Part shown: positions 16,637-26,504 of the stretch, piece after piece
Layout: every line of letters starts with the position of its first letter
Position numbering within the stretch: the first letter of the stretch is position 1
Program-made: the position numbers and the translations under genes
The notes under the pieces: model-generated
The model's database searches: none
The model's input: the letters and a program-made list of their open reading frames with translations, nothing else
What the model was told of the DNA's origin: nothing
Assembly: GCA_964568075.1 (NCBI GenBank)
Contig: CAZMOM010000028.1
Coordinates: 1-45,438 of the forward strand
Origin: MnTg04 sp964568075
Lineage (GTDB): Bacteria; Pseudomonadota; Gammaproteobacteria; Steroidobacterales; MnTg04
Direction: 5' to 3'
DNA: 45,438 nt

Positions 16637-19024
16637 TCAATCCTCCTGGCGGCTCTCCCGGCAACTCTCCGGGTACAACCACGCCGCCAGCGCCGGCAAC
16701 AGGAAAATCGCCCCCAGCATATTCACCAGGAACATGAAGGTCAGCAGTATTCCCATATCAGCCTGGAATTTCAGCGGCGAGAATATCCAGGTCGCGACAC
16801 CGATTCCCAGCGTCACGGCGGTAAAGACCACGCCATTACCGGTCACCGACAAGGTATCCAGGAACGCAGCATGCAAGGTCTCCCCCCTGTTCAGGAACTC
16901 CTGAAGACGGCTGAAAATATAAATCCCGTAATCCACGCCGACACCAACGCCCAGCGCGACGACCGGCAACGTGCTGACCTTTAAACCGATCTCAAGAAAC
17001 GCCATCAGCGCATACGCAAGTAATGAAACCAGGGCCAGAGGAAGCACAATGCACAAGACTGCCCGTAACGAACGGAAAGTCAGCCAGCAAAGCAGGATTA
17101 TTGCGGCAAAAACCCCCATCAATATCGGGAACTGGGCCGCCGACACCTCCTCGTTTGTAGCCGCCATCACACCAACGTTGCCGGTAGCGAGACGAAATTT
17201 TACGTCGTCATCTTCGTTGGCCAGGCGAATGCTGACCGCGTCGGTCGGATTGGCCGCCACGTACGCTTTAACCTCGGCGATGATGTTGTCGATCGTTTCT
17301 GCCTTGTGATCGGTGGTAAACATCATGACGGGCATCACGTCGCAGTTCCGGTTCAGCAGGCCGGTACTGGTCTCGACATAGGCGATAGACTGGACGAGGA
17401 TCGCCTCATTCCTGGACAGGACTCGCCATTTCAAATTGCCCTCGTTCCAGCCGGTATTGATGATTTTTGAAATCATTGGCAAGGAAATCACGCCCTGCAC
17501 GCCACTGACGTTCTGCATGTGCCAGGCAAACTCGTCGATCGCGTTCATCACTTCGTACTGAATGCAGCCTTGCTCCGGCGCTTCCGCTATCACGGTGATG
17601 ATATCGACCCCGATGGAAAACCGATCCGTGATAGAGGCGCTGTCCAGGTTATAGGTTGAATTCCATCTAAGCTCGGGTACGCCCTTGTGAAGATCGCCGA
17701 TCTTGACTTCCGATCCCTTCCAGTAACCGGCAACGAACAGCAATGCGGCTATACCGAGCATAATGGCCGCCGGCTTCTTGTCGGTGATCCTGGCCAGGCC
17801 AATCCAGAGGCCATGCAGTCGAGCTGAACGGTGGCGCAACTTGGCGCGGTAATCTTCGCCCAGGTTCAGGTAGGAAATCAGTACCGGCAACAGCACCAGA
17901 TTGGTCAGGATAATCGCCGCCACACCGAGACTCGCTGTAATCGCCATTTCCTGAATTACGCGAACCGGGATCAGCAGAATCGTGATAAATCCGATCGTGT
18001 CGCTCGCCAACGCGATCCCGCCGGGAACCAGCAACCGCCGAAAGCTGATTTGCGCGGCTTCGCAGCAATCGGCGCCCTTGAAAACTTCCGACCCGACCGA
18101 ACTGATCATTTGCACGCCATGACTGACGCCAATCGCAAACACCAGGAACGGCACGAGAATCCCCATCGGGTCGATGCCATAGCCAAGCAGGGTAAGCGAA
18201 CCGAGTTGCCAGACAACGGCGATCAGGGAACAGACCAGCGGAATCACGGTTATTTTCAGCGACTGGCAATAAATATAGACCAGTATGGCGGTGATGATCG
18301 CCGCCACGAGGAAAAACAACAAGACGCGGCCGGTGCCGTCGGAAATATCGCCGACTACCTTGGCGAAACCGATAATATTGACTTCGATGCCTGCGAAAGC
18401 CGGATCATTCCGGATCCTGGCCCTGACCATGTCATCGAGATTATGAGATACCCTTACCAGGTCGAGTTGCTGTCCCGTCTCCGGATCGGTTCCGAGCAGC
18501 TGGGCGCTGATGATGGCAGCGGAGAAATCGTTTGCCACGAGACGGCCGACGAGTCCGGCCTTGAGAATATTCTCCTTGACCTTGCCGAGGCCAACATCGT
18601 CCGGCGTGTAGTCGGACGGAATGACGGGGCCGCCCTGCACTCCATCTTCGACAACTTCGGTATAACGTACATTTGGAGTCCACAAAGACTGAACCGCGGC
18701 CCGGTCGACGCCCGAGATAAAAAACACCTCATCGGTCGCCACCCGCAAGGCCTCAAAGAATTCCGGCGTAAATATGTCGCCTTCTTCGGCCACCAATGCG
18801 ATTAATACGCGGTTGGCGCCGCCGAATTCCTGGCGGTGTTCCGAATAGGTGCGCATATAGTCGTGCTTCATCGGCACCATTTTGTCGAAGCCGGCGTCTA
18901 TCCCCAGACGCGTCACCGCCGCATACACCATGATTACCGTCAGCAACAGGAAAACCGTAATCACCGTCCTGCGATTACAGAAAATCAAACGTTCGACAGC
19001 GGCGATGAACCCCCGGTCACTCAA
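16637..19024 (-). CDS. RND/MMPL-type inner-membrane transporter (COG1033-like)
   Basis: A 795-residue polytopic protein with the RND superfamily layout: one membrane helix (about 19-37), a large periplasmic loop, a bundle of about five helices (around 225-400), a second periplasmic loop (about 445-640) and a second bundle to the C-terminus (about 645-785). The first loop starts with GFDKMVPMKHDYM and GGANRVLIAL, typical of the exporter group predicted to handle hydrophobic molecules. The start is TTG and overlaps the stop of the upstream YCF48-type gene as TTGA, so translation is coupled. Last gene of the DUF1302-DUF1329-YCF48-MMPL unit. The substrate is unknown. Confidence 0.85.
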   Translation of the reverse strand: MSDRGFIAAVERLIFCNRRTVITVFLLLTVIMVYAAVTRLGIDAGFDKMVPMKHDYMRTYSEHRQEFGGANRVLIALVAEEGDIFTPEFFEALRVATDEVFFISGVDRAAVQSLWTPNVRYTEVVEDGVQGGPVIPSDYTPDDVGLGKVKENILKAGLVGRLVANDFSAAIISAQLLGTDPETGQQLDLVRVSHNLDDMVRARIRNDPAFAGIEVNIIGFAKVVGDISDGTGRVLLFFLVAAIITAILVYIYCQSLKITVIPLVCSLIAVVWQLGSLTLLGYGIDPMGILVPFLVFAIGVSHGVQMISSVGSEVFKGADCCEAAQISFRRLLVPGGIALASDTIGFITILLIPVRVIQEMAITASLGVAAIILTNLVLLPVLISYLNLGEDYRAKLRHRSARLHGLWIGLARITDKKPAAIMLGIAALLFVAGYWKGSEVKIGDLHKGVPELRWNSTYNLDSASITDRFSIGVDIITVIAEAPEQGCIQYEVMNAIDEFAWHMQNVSGVQGVISLPMISKIINTGWNEGNLKWRVLSRNEAILVQSIAYVETSTGLLNRNCDVMPVMMFTTDHKAETIDNIIAEVKAYVAANPTDAVSIRLANEDDDVKFRLATGNVGVMAATNEEVSAAQFPILMGVFAAIILLCWLTFRSLRAVLCIVLPLALVSLLAYALMAFLEIGLKVSTLPVVALGVGVGVDYGIYIFSRLQEFLNRGETLHAAFLDTLSVTGNGVVFTAVTLGIGVATWIFSPLKFQADMGILLTFMFLVNMLGAIFLLPALAAWLYPESCRESRQED

Positions 19025-20076
19025 TGTTGGCCACTCCTCCCCAAATCGGCAAGCGAAACTCGCGCAATCCCCGCCTCACCGACCAGCAACACGTCTCCGC
19101 CTACAAGCTGCAACGCCGTCTGCACACCCTTTCGGTTGCCCTGTGTGTGCAACTCGAAGGTTTCGCCGTTGTCGTCGCTGATCAGGATCGTGCCGCCCAG
19201 GCCGGTTATCAGTATCGATCCGTCATGCAGGCGCAGGCCGCTGTTGAGTGTGGTAATCACCGGCAATTCGACCGGTTTCCAGCTCAATCCCCGATCATCC
19301 GTGTACAACAGATTGCCGCGCAGTCCGACGGCGATGATGCGGCCCTGACCGGCTTCGATAACGCCGAAGAAAGACCCTTCATACTCGGGAGATATGGTCA
19401 GCCAGGATTGTCCCCGATCGTCAGAGCGATAAATGTTTCCGGCCTCGGCCGCCAGGTACAACGAACCATCGGCGGTCACCAGGATATCGTTCAGGTGGTA
19501 ATCCCCATCGACCTCCGACTCCCACCAGGCGACTTCTCCTTCCTCCGCCGCATCAGCATCCGCATCCTCAATTTCCTGCGGCTCAAAATATACCTGTTCC
19601 CATTCCTCGCCACCGTCGGTGGTGGCCAGCATCAGCCCGTAGGCGCCGATCGCGATCCCGTGTAACTCATCGGCGAACCAGACATCCAGAAACGGCATTT
19701 CGGCGGCCGGGTCGAAATTTTGAATCGACCACGTTTCGCCGCCATCGCGGGTGCTCAGAATAATCGCGTCATGGCCGACCACCCACCCTGTCTCCGGGGT
19801 CACGAAATTCACGCCGGTCAGCGTGGCACGGGTCGGTACTTTCGATTGCGTCCAGCTCATCCCCTGATCACGGCTGAAAAGCACATGACCCCTGGCGCCG
19901 GCCGCAATAATTGTGTCGCCAACCTGGTCGATACCGAGTATCAGCTCCTGGCTGGCCAGGTTTGCGGGCTCGGACCAGCGGTCCCCGGGCGCGGGATCAT
20001 CCTGGGCAAGCGTGGCTGGATTCACACAGAGAAAAACGCCCGCAACGGCGAGGAATTTTAAAAAACACAGCTCCAT
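19021..20076 (-). CDS. Exported YCF48/BNR-repeat beta-propeller protein
   Basis: About 351 residues from the ATG at 20076, which begins a clear signal peptide (MELCFLKFLAVAGVF... ending in TLAQ); the frame is open further upstream but those residues look non-coding. At least six Asp-box-like repeats are visible: SRDQGMSW, STRDGGETW, TTDGGEEW, SDDRGQSW, TDDRGLSW and SDDNGETF, the signature of YCF48/Hcf136-like propellers. A very acidic insert (EIEDADADAAEEGE) splits the third and fourth blades. YCF48 itself is a photosystem assembly factor, but bacterial relatives next to MMPL, DUF1302 and DUF1329 genes are probably periplasmic partners of that system. Confidence 0.82.
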   Translation of the reverse strand: MELCFLKFLAVAGVFLCVNPATLAQDDPAPGDRWSEPANLASQELILGIDQVGDTIIAAGARGHVLFSRDQGMSWTQSKVPTRATLTGVNFVTPETGWVVGHDAIILSTRDGGETWSIQNFDPAAEMPFLDVWFADELHGIAIGAYGLMLATTDGGEEWEQVYFEPQEIEDADADAAEEGEVAWWESEVDGDYHLNDILVTADGSLYLAAEAGNIYRSDDRGQSWLTISPEYEGSFFGVIEAGQGRIIAVGLRGNLLYTDDRGLSWKPVELPVITTLNSGLRLHDGSILITGLGGTILISDDNGETFELHTQGNRKGVQTALQLVGGDVLLVGEAGIARVSLADLGRSGQH

Positions 20077-20131
20077 GCCCGGGCGGACATGGTGCTGTCG
20101 AGGGCAGCCCGAGCCGCCCTCCCGGCATTCG

Positions 20132-21514
20132 TTACCTTCTGCCGGCACGACGCAGCGCGCCGATCGAGAAATCATCCTGATCCAGGTCCGCCCCGAAAAT
20201 ATAAGTTTTCGGCTCCTCGTTATTAAGGCCAATCGCCAGATAACGCTTGGATTGCAGATCGATAGTCAGCTCGAGCGTTGTCCAGAATGCTGGATGATCA
20301 TAATAATTGATCGAATGGCCTTCCTGTACACGCCAGATCTGATCTCGGTTGTCATAGCAGTCAACGGCCATCACTTGCCAAGAATCTTCGTCTATATAGA
20401 ATGTGCGCCGTTTGTAAATATGCCGCGAGCCTGGTTTGACGACCGCATCGACAACCCACACCCGGTGTTTTTCGTAGCGGGCATGCTCCTGGTTAATGTG
20501 GCCGGCCTTGAGGATATCCTTGTATTTCAGGTCTTTGCTGTGCAGCTTGTAGGAATTGTATGGAATCAGAATTTCCTTCTTGCCAACCAGCGTCCAGTTG
20601 TAGCGCTGCGGACTGCCATTGAACATATCCAGCTGATCGCTGGTCGACAGGCCGTCCGATGCCGTACGCGGGCTGTCGAACGAGACATCCGGCGCGCGTC
20701 TTACCCGGCGCTGCCCCGGGTTGTAAAGCCAGGCTCGACGAGGCTCCCTATCCTGATCCATCGTCTCATGCACCAGCAGGATCTGACCGGCGAGCCGTGG
20801 CGGGGAACTGATATTCTGCATGAAATAAATAATGACGTTTTCCAGCGCATCTTCCGTCATGCCGGCCAGGCTGTAATTGGCGATGTACTTATCGGCAAAC
20901 TTGACCATCGTATAGGCGCCGCCTGCGGTTACTGCCGCCTGGCCGATACTGCGGAGCGCTTTTTCCGCCCGGTAGCGCAAAACATGGTTCCAGATCGCCT
21001 CCAGCCCGTTCTGCGGAAACGGAAACGGGATACCGATGACTGCGCCGGTTACGCCGTTCCCGGACGGGAGCAACTTCGCCGACGCCGCGATGGCCTTGGT
21101 CGCATCGTAGATGCGCTGCGGAAAGGCAGCGCTGCGGCGGGTCGGATAGACATTCATGAAATAGGTATCCGGATACGCCCGCATCACGGCTTTCTCGCCC
21201 TCGGTCATGAGGTCGGCGTACTGCCCCATATTCTGCGCATTGATGGTGTACAGCACGTCGTCGCCCGCATAGGGATCGGGGTGATGACCACCGCTTTTAA
21301 ACCCTGTGGCCCCCGCGTCTGCCGGCGAGGTCAGCCCACCGGTCCAGGCCGGTATGGATCCATCCTCGTTGCCGGCCTTTTCGGCCCCGTAGGGGGTATA
21401 GGTATCTCCGCCGAGCGCAGCGACTTGTTCTGCGGTCGCCTCAGCAAAGACATTCGTGGCGCCAAGAGCAAAAATCGCGGCTGCACCTGCGCCAATCAAG
21501 TATTTTTTCATCAT
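20132..21514 (-). CDS. Exported DUF1329 protein
   Basis: A 460-residue protein with a signal peptide ending near NVFA. It shows the DUF1329 hallmarks: a start of YTPYGAEKAGNEDGSIPAW, the FPFPQNGLEAIWNH segment, and a C-terminal half with VDAVVKPGSRHIYKRRTFYID and VMAVDCYDNRDQIWRVQEG. GGAG lies about 10 nt before the double ATG. Proteins of this family are almost always encoded beside DUF1302 genes. From memory the fold is thought to resemble LolA/LolB lipoprotein carriers, which would suit a periplasmic shuttle for hydrophobic cargo, but that cannot be checked here. Confidence 0.87.
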   Translation of the reverse strand: MMKKYLIGAGAAAIFALGATNVFAEATAEQVAALGGDTYTPYGAEKAGNEDGSIPAWTGGLTSPADAGATGFKSGGHHPDPYAGDDVLYTINAQNMGQYADLMTEGEKAVMRAYPDTYFMNVYPTRRSAAFPQRIYDATKAIAASAKLLPSGNGVTGAVIGIPFPFPQNGLEAIWNHVLRYRAEKALRSIGQAAVTAGGAYTMVKFADKYIANYSLAGMTEDALENVIIYFMQNISSPPRLAGQILLVHETMDQDREPRRAWLYNPGQRRVRRAPDVSFDSPRTASDGLSTSDQLDMFNGSPQRYNWTLVGKKEILIPYNSYKLHSKDLKYKDILKAGHINQEHARYEKHRVWVVDAVVKPGSRHIYKRRTFYIDEDSWQVMAVDCYDNRDQIWRVQEGHSINYYDHPAFWTTLELTIDLQSKRYLAIGLNNEEPKTYIFGADLDQDDFSIGALRRAGRR

Positions 21515-21547
21515 TTTAATAACACTCCGTTTCGCAGGTTCAGCCGA

Positions 21548-23560
21548 TCAGAAAGAGGTTTTCACGCTAATAGATATGAAGTCGCGGTCGTTCCCCAGAT
21601 TGTACTGACCTGCACCCCTGAACTCGGTATAGGACATATCGATGACCCAGGTGTTTTGGTAGGTCGCCGAAACACCGAGAGTAAGCGCCTTGCGTCCTTC
21701 GACGAACAGTCCGCCCGGTCCCGGAGAAACGCCGCTGACGTCATCCGCCCAGGCGAAGCGCGGCGCTACGTTCCACGGCCCGATCAGGCTATCGTAGTCG
21801 AGCCGACCGACGAGCCGGTAACCCCATGACGAAGCAGACGGAAAGTGCTCCGGCGCCTCAACCAGGCCGAAATGGGCCGACGCCAACGCCGCATTGCCAC
21901 TGATGTCCGTGCCGGGGCCATTCAGGCGAAAAATGCTCCGATCCGGCAGGGATTCGACATGAAACCAACCGCCCTCCCAAAGCAGGACCGCCTGGCTTGC
22001 GCCCAGCACCGGGCCAAACAGTTTCGTTAGTGTCGTGTCGAACTGGTAGGTCGTGAACTCGCGCCATCCCGGAACCTCCTGGTCCAGCCCCTGTGGTCCC
22101 AGTTGGTTGGCCCCAAGCGCCGCGTTCAATGGCGACAGCGCGGCGAACAGCAACTCGACATCATCGACCAGCAATGGATGTTTGTCCCGGTAGGCAAGCT
22201 CGGCCTGCCAGGCGATACCAAATACCTGGGTATTGAAGCTCAACCCCAACAGTTCGATGTCTTCCGGGAAATTGACAAAGTAACTGGCGGTCTGTGCATA
22301 TTCATGTATCGCGAACGGGCTGATAAGGGTAAAAATGTCGACCCCCTGCAAAACCGCGTTCGCACCGATCGTCGCGGCCTGCGTCGCCGTGGCAAGATCA
22401 TAGTTGCCGCCCGCCGCGGCCGCCGCATCGACGCCAGCCTGGGCGCCAACCGCGATCGCCGTATTCAGCGGCAACCCGGAAGCGATCGCCTGCGCCGCTC
22501 CGCCCAATGCGGTGCCGGCACCGAGGGCATTGCCGAGACCCGCCTGGGTTCCGGTGTTGCCGCTCACATACGGCAGGCGGCTGTGATAATTGATGAAATA
22601 AAGACCGAACTCGGTCCCATCGAACAGGCCGTCCACATACCAGTTAAACCTTGCCCCGTACTGACCGCCGTCCTCTGGGTCCCGGTCGAAGGTGCGGTTG
22701 ACGAAATTAAAATTGTCGATCGTTCCGCCGTTGAATTGCGAAAAGTCCGTGCCGAGATCGCTCCAGATCCCAAATCCCAGCATCACGTGATCGCCATCAC
22801 CGACCGCAAAATCGTTGGTGCTAAATGCGGAACCCACCGGATCCGGATCCGTGTCATCCCATTTCCACTGATAGAACACCTCCAGACCGGTGTTCTGAGA
22901 CGTGCCCAGCGACAACCAGGCCAGGTTCTGCGGGATCAGCGCTTCACGCAATTCCGCGCCCGGCGAGCGCAGGCGCGAAACATCGAAGTGATTGATGATG
23001 TTGAGACCACCGGGGAAAAAAGTACTTTCGCCCCAGTTAATCGCCTGACTTCCGACCCGGAGTTCTGCGGGCATCGGTCCCAGATCGAAGCGCAGGGAGG
23101 CATACAAATCAAGCATTTTAATGTCCGCGCCAACCAGGTCGTTGCCTCTCTTGCCCAGCGGCGTCCGCAGCCTGTCGTGTTCCTTGTTCCACTCGTCATA
23201 GAAGCCGAAGCCACGGAGAAAAAGACCAAAATTCTTGTAGTTCGCTTCGATCTCTGTCGTGACTTTAATGACGCGACTGATCGTTCCGGTGTCGTAATTG
23301 AGCGTGCCGTCATCGTGATTGAGCGAAAGGGCGGTACCGCCGTTGGCCAGCCCGATCAATTCCAGATCCGGGCTTTGCACGCGCCAGGTCTGTCCCAAAG
23401 ATATGGTTGTGTCCCAGGTGCCGTACCAGCCCTCGCTTGAATCGCCGAATTCGACCGACCGGGCGGGTGCAACCAGCAGTACTGACAGACACAAAAAGGT
23501 AAGAATCCTGCCTTGAAATGGCGCCAACTGGCGGCGCCAGTGTGTGGGTATGGTTTTCAT
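21548..23560 (-). CDS. DUF1302 protein, probable outer-membrane beta-barrel
   Basis: About 670 residues from the ATG at 23560, picked because GGGGAA (23570-23565) sits 4 nt upstream and a signal peptide follows (hydrophobic stretch ending LLVAPARS). The frame is open to 23587. The mature protein has many alternating aromatic/polar strands (GTWDTTISLGQTWRV, AELRVGSQAINWGEST) and ends ...ISISVKTSF with a terminal Phe, the usual outer-membrane barrel signal. An Ala/Gly-rich insert lies near residues 340-410. It is the first gene of the four-gene unit, with DUF1329 33 nt downstream. Confidence 0.85.
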   Translation of the reverse strand: MKTIPTHWRRQLAPFQGRILTFLCLSVLLVAPARSVEFGDSSEGWYGTWDTTISLGQTWRVQSPDLELIGLANGGTALSLNHDDGTLNYDTGTISRVIKVTTEIEANYKNFGLFLRGFGFYDEWNKEHDRLRTPLGKRGNDLVGADIKMLDLYASLRFDLGPMPAELRVGSQAINWGESTFFPGGLNIINHFDVSRLRSPGAELREALIPQNLAWLSLGTSQNTGLEVFYQWKWDDTDPDPVGSAFSTNDFAVGDGDHVMLGFGIWSDLGTDFSQFNGGTIDNFNFVNRTFDRDPEDGGQYGARFNWYVDGLFDGTEFGLYFINYHSRLPYVSGNTGTQAGLGNALGAGTALGGAAQAIASGLPLNTAIAVGAQAGVDAAAAAGGNYDLATATQAATIGANAVLQGVDIFTLISPFAIHEYAQTASYFVNFPEDIELLGLSFNTQVFGIAWQAELAYRDKHPLLVDDVELLFAALSPLNAALGANQLGPQGLDQEVPGWREFTTYQFDTTLTKLFGPVLGASQAVLLWEGGWFHVESLPDRSIFRLNGPGTDISGNAALASAHFGLVEAPEHFPSASSWGYRLVGRLDYDSLIGPWNVAPRFAWADDVSGVSPGPGGLFVEGRKALTLGVSATYQNTWVIDMSYTEFRGAGQYNLGNDRDFISISVKTSF

Positions 23561-24006
23561 TAGCTTCCCCGGATAATGTGCTCGCATGTTTTGTTATCAG
23601 GCTTTTATTTTCGATCTTCGCTGTCTGCGGGACAAAACTGTTCGCCGAAACCACAATCCTCGTTCCGACGATGCCGCCCGCAAGCCCGTGTTTTTCAAGA
23701 CGAATCCTGCCTGTTTATGCCTTCGGCGGCAAGTCAGTCTCCGCCTGCAATCCCGTCCCAAGAGGCTTTGCGCGATCTCCCGAGACCGTTCGCCACGCCG
23801 GCTTGTCAGCCGGCCCCGATTCGGGACCCGTGGCGGCCGATAGGTTTATGATTTTTCCCTGATTTGGCAAGGATTGCAGCCGATTCAAGCTCCCGCCGGG
23901 CTCGATTGGATTCCCCGGCGATCGGTCAGGGCCGGGGCGAGGCTGAATTTTCGACTCAGGCTCTCGGCCAGCGGCCGGTTAGCTTGCGCGCTGCGTCGCA
24001 ACAATG
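23561..24006. other. 446-bp gap between plsB and the DUF1302 unit
   Basis: No convincing gene. Open frames on the plus strand (for example 23518-23862) lack family features and overlap the DUF1302 start. The gap holds a promoter-like sequence at 23607-23635 and an inverted repeat GCCGGC-TTGTCA-GCCGGC at 23797-23814 with no T tract, which may be a leftover of plsB transcript end structure. The rest shows nothing recognisable. Confidence 0.6.
23607..23635 (-). promoter_or_regulatory. Possible promoter of the DUF1302-DUF1329-YCF48-MMPL unit
   Basis: On the minus strand TTGTCC (23635-23630) is followed after exactly 17 nt by GAAAAT (23612-23607). Transcription would begin about 40 nt before the DUF1302 start codon. 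Good spacing and reasonable consensus match, otherwise unsupported. Confidence 0.35.
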
Positions 24007-26496
24007 TCACAAAGCCGTATCCTGCTCCTGAGTCACGGCTCGATTACCGGCCGTGCGGCTCGCCAGCTGCAGGATGCTCAGCCTGACCTGCTCCCCCAGG
24101 ACCAGCCGCGCATCCTGATCGACACTTTCGAGCGAATCGTCAAAAATGAGCATCCCGTTGGTATCTTCCCCGAGAAATTTCGTCGCCAGCATGCCGGAGA
24201 CGAAATTCCTGAATAGCGTGCGGTCAAAATAATCGGGCGAATCCAGCTCGTAAAGCAACGCCATGTGTTGGGCGATGCGGCGGCTTTCCTCTTCCAGTCC
24301 GGCGGCTGTTATCCGGCCGCTGCCGCGGCTGAGCAAGACCGCCACCGCCATGTAAAATCTTTCCAATGCCTGGGAAGACGTTCTCGCCAGCAGATTGATT
24401 TGTGCCGCCTGCGGGGCGCCGGTATCGGGCCTGCAGAAAACACCACGGGCGTCGTCTTCCCGGACCAGGCCCAGATCGCGCATAGTCCGCAAAACCTTCG
24501 GCACTTCCTCTGCGAGGTCATCAATCTTCCAGCGCAGAAAAAGTTCACTTTGCAGGTATGGGTAAACCAATCCACACAATCTCACCAGTTCCTTTTCACC
24601 GAGCTCGGGCCGATTGGTAAAACAGGCGGCAACCAGTGAAGGTAGCGCGAAAACGTGTTGAATATTGTTGCGAACGTAAGTCATCAGGACCGCGTTTCGA
24701 GTTCTCATTCGGATAACCGCACCCAACTCTCTTTCTTCGCGAATCACGATATCCAGTTCCTGACCATGGGTAATCATCTCGCCCGCTGTTTTTTGTGATA
24801 CCGACATGAAGGGCGAATAAGGAGCCGCCGCAAGCAGCCGAACCAGCAACTCCAATTGCTCTTCCAGATCCGCTTCCAGCATCGTCTGGCGTGGTGTGCT
24901 GAGAAGTACCAGGCTGAGCAACGCGGCCGGACTGACTGAGGCGGCCTCATTGATCCGCAGCATGATCCGGTCACCCAGTTCTTCGATCAGCTCGGAAAAC
25001 CACTCGTTCTTGCTGTCGGTTTCCCGCCAGTCCGCACACCATTCATCGAGCAGTTCGTGCAAAACGAGGGGTTGTCCGAAATTTACGTACACTTTTCCGA
25101 ATTTCTCGCGCATTGAAGGCAAGTTTTTCAGCAGGCCCGGCAGCGTTTCCTTGCGCTTTGCACCACCACGCAACTCACGTATAAAAGACTGCCCCTCTAC
25201 GAGCTTTTCATAGCCGAAATAGACCGGCACAAAAGCGATCGGCCGCTGAGGATTTTTAAGATAACTTCTGACCGTCATGGCCAGCATTCCCGGCTTCGCC
25301 TTCGCCAGGCGGCCGGTCCGACTACGCCCGCCTTCGACAAAATATTCAATCGAGTAACCACGCGAAATCATCGCCGCCAGGTAGGTTTCAAAAACGACCG
25401 AATAAAGACGTTTCCCCTTGAAACTCCGACGCAGAAAAAAAGCGCCGCCGCTGCGTAGAATCGACCCGATCACCGGCAGATCGAGATTCTTTCCGGCGGC
25501 GACATGCGGGACCATCAGACCCTGGTTAAAAATCACGTATGACAACAGCAGATAATCGATATGGCTGCGGTGACACGGGACATAAACCAACTCGAAATTC
25601 GGGGCTATTTGCCTGAGGTTGTCGACATTGGCCAGCTCGATACCGTCGTAAAGACGGTTCCACACTTTGCTAAACACGCCGGCGAGAAAGCGGACGACCG
25701 GATACGAGTAATCAGCGGAAATTTCTTTCAGGTAAGAACGCGCCCGGGCCCGGGCCCATTTCTCGGAAAACTTGTTCGCCGAAACTTCTTTTTTTATCGC
25801 ATCGCGAACTTCCCTGGTACGCAAAATGCTCTTAAACAGGTTACGCCGGTGTGACATATCGGGGCCCAGCGTGGCGGCACGCTGGCGCCGAAAATGCACG
25901 CGCAGAATCCTGGCGATTTTCCGTTCGGCAGTTTCCGGGCTCAGCCCCTCATCGACGATTTCCCGCAATGACAAGGGCGTGGAAATCTGCACGAGCGTAT
26001 CGCGCCCGTGCAACATTACCTGCATTATCCGGTGCAGGCGTCCGCCCTCTTTCCACTGCTCCGTAAAGAGCAGCGTCAGTCCCGAGCGTTGTTCCGGCGC
26101 CCTGCCCCAGTGAATGACGACCGGGACGATCTGTATATCAAGACCGGCATCCTCCGTCGCGGCGACCACGAGTCTGCGCAGACGGTCTGAAATTCGCAGG
26201 CTCCGGCGACGGTACCAGCCATAATAGTGCTTCAGATAAAAAATTGCGCGCCGCTCGGAGAGCGCACTCGTTTCCAGTCCATCCTCGGCGTCGGGCAGCC
26301 CGTGCCGCCGGCAGGCTTCATCCAGCGCCATCCGGTTACCGCGACCACTGTATTCGAGCACGTAACAAACCGGTTTCGCAGGGTCCAGCCGCAACTCTGC
26401 AAGGTCATCGGGGACAACCTTGCAGCGCAGCACCAACCGCTGGATCTTGCGTCTCAGGTAAAGAAAAAACCGGCTAACGCCGGGTATGCGGATCAT
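24007..26496 (-). CDS. plsB: Glycerol-3-phosphate 1-O-acyltransferase PlsB
   Basis: Adds the first acyl chain to glycerol-3-phosphate in phospholipid synthesis, at the inner membrane. The 829 residues compare with about 807 in E. coli. Acyltransferase motif I is HRSHID (His309, Asp314 from the ATG), followed by FFLRRSFKGKRLYSVVF, then EGGRSRTGRLAKAKPGML and FVPVYFGYEKL, all in the expected order. The ATG at 26496 is preferred to a TTG at 26508 because GAGGA lies just upstream, 8 nt after the methyltransferase stop. It is the last gene of a lipoprotein-methyltransferase-plsB run. Confidence 0.96.
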   Translation of the reverse strand: MIRIPGVSRFFLYLRRKIQRLVLRCKVVPDDLAELRLDPAKPVCYVLEYSGRGNRMALDEACRRHGLPDAEDGLETSALSERRAIFYLKHYYGWYRRRSLRISDRLRRLVVAATEDAGLDIQIVPVVIHWGRAPEQRSGLTLLFTEQWKEGGRLHRIMQVMLHGRDTLVQISTPLSLREIVDEGLSPETAERKIARILRVHFRRQRAATLGPDMSHRRNLFKSILRTREVRDAIKKEVSANKFSEKWARARARSYLKEISADYSYPVVRFLAGVFSKVWNRLYDGIELANVDNLRQIAPNFELVYVPCHRSHIDYLLLSYVIFNQGLMVPHVAAGKNLDLPVIGSILRSGGAFFLRRSFKGKRLYSVVFETYLAAMISRGYSIEYFVEGGRSRTGRLAKAKPGMLAMTVRSYLKNPQRPIAFVPVYFGYEKLVEGQSFIRELRGGAKRKETLPGLLKNLPSMREKFGKVYVNFGQPLVLHELLDEWCADWRETDSKNEWFSELIEELGDRIMLRINEAASVSPAALLSLVLLSTPRQTMLEADLEEQLELLVRLLAAAPYSPFMSVSQKTAGEMITHGQELDIVIREERELGAVIRMRTRNAVLMTYVRNNIQHVFALPSLVAACFTNRPELGEKELVRLCGLVYPYLQSELFLRWKIDDLAEEVPKVLRTMRDLGLVREDDARGVFCRPDTGAPQAAQINLLARTSSQALERFYMAVAVLLSRGSGRITAAGLEEESRRIAQHMALLYELDSPDYFDRTLFRNFVSGMLATKFLGEDTNGMLIFDDSLESVDQDARLVLGEQVRLSILQLASRTAGNRAVTQEQDTAL

Positions 26497-26504
26497 CTCG
26501 GTCC

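Noticed and set aside
17831..18805. 324-codon plus-strand open frame antisense to the MMPL gene
   Set aside because: Composition typical of a shadow frame (His/Gln/Arg/Asp-rich, no hydrophobic core), with the MMPL gene clear on the other strand.
19913..21829. 638-codon plus-strand open frame antisense to the YCF48 and DUF1329 genes
   Set aside because: The sequence has no recognisable family, signal or domain, and the opposite strand carries two clear exported proteins. The long frame is a by-product of biased codon use.
22103..23440. 445-codon plus-strand open frame antisense to the DUF1302 gene
   Set aside because: Arg/Gln/Val-rich translation without any motif, and wholly inside a well-supported barrel gene on the other strand.
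23518..23862. Plus-strand gene of 114 codons between DUF1302 and plsB
   Set aside because: No ribosome-binding site and no family features; it starts inside the DUF1302 signal peptide on the opposite strand and three frames are open over the same stretch.
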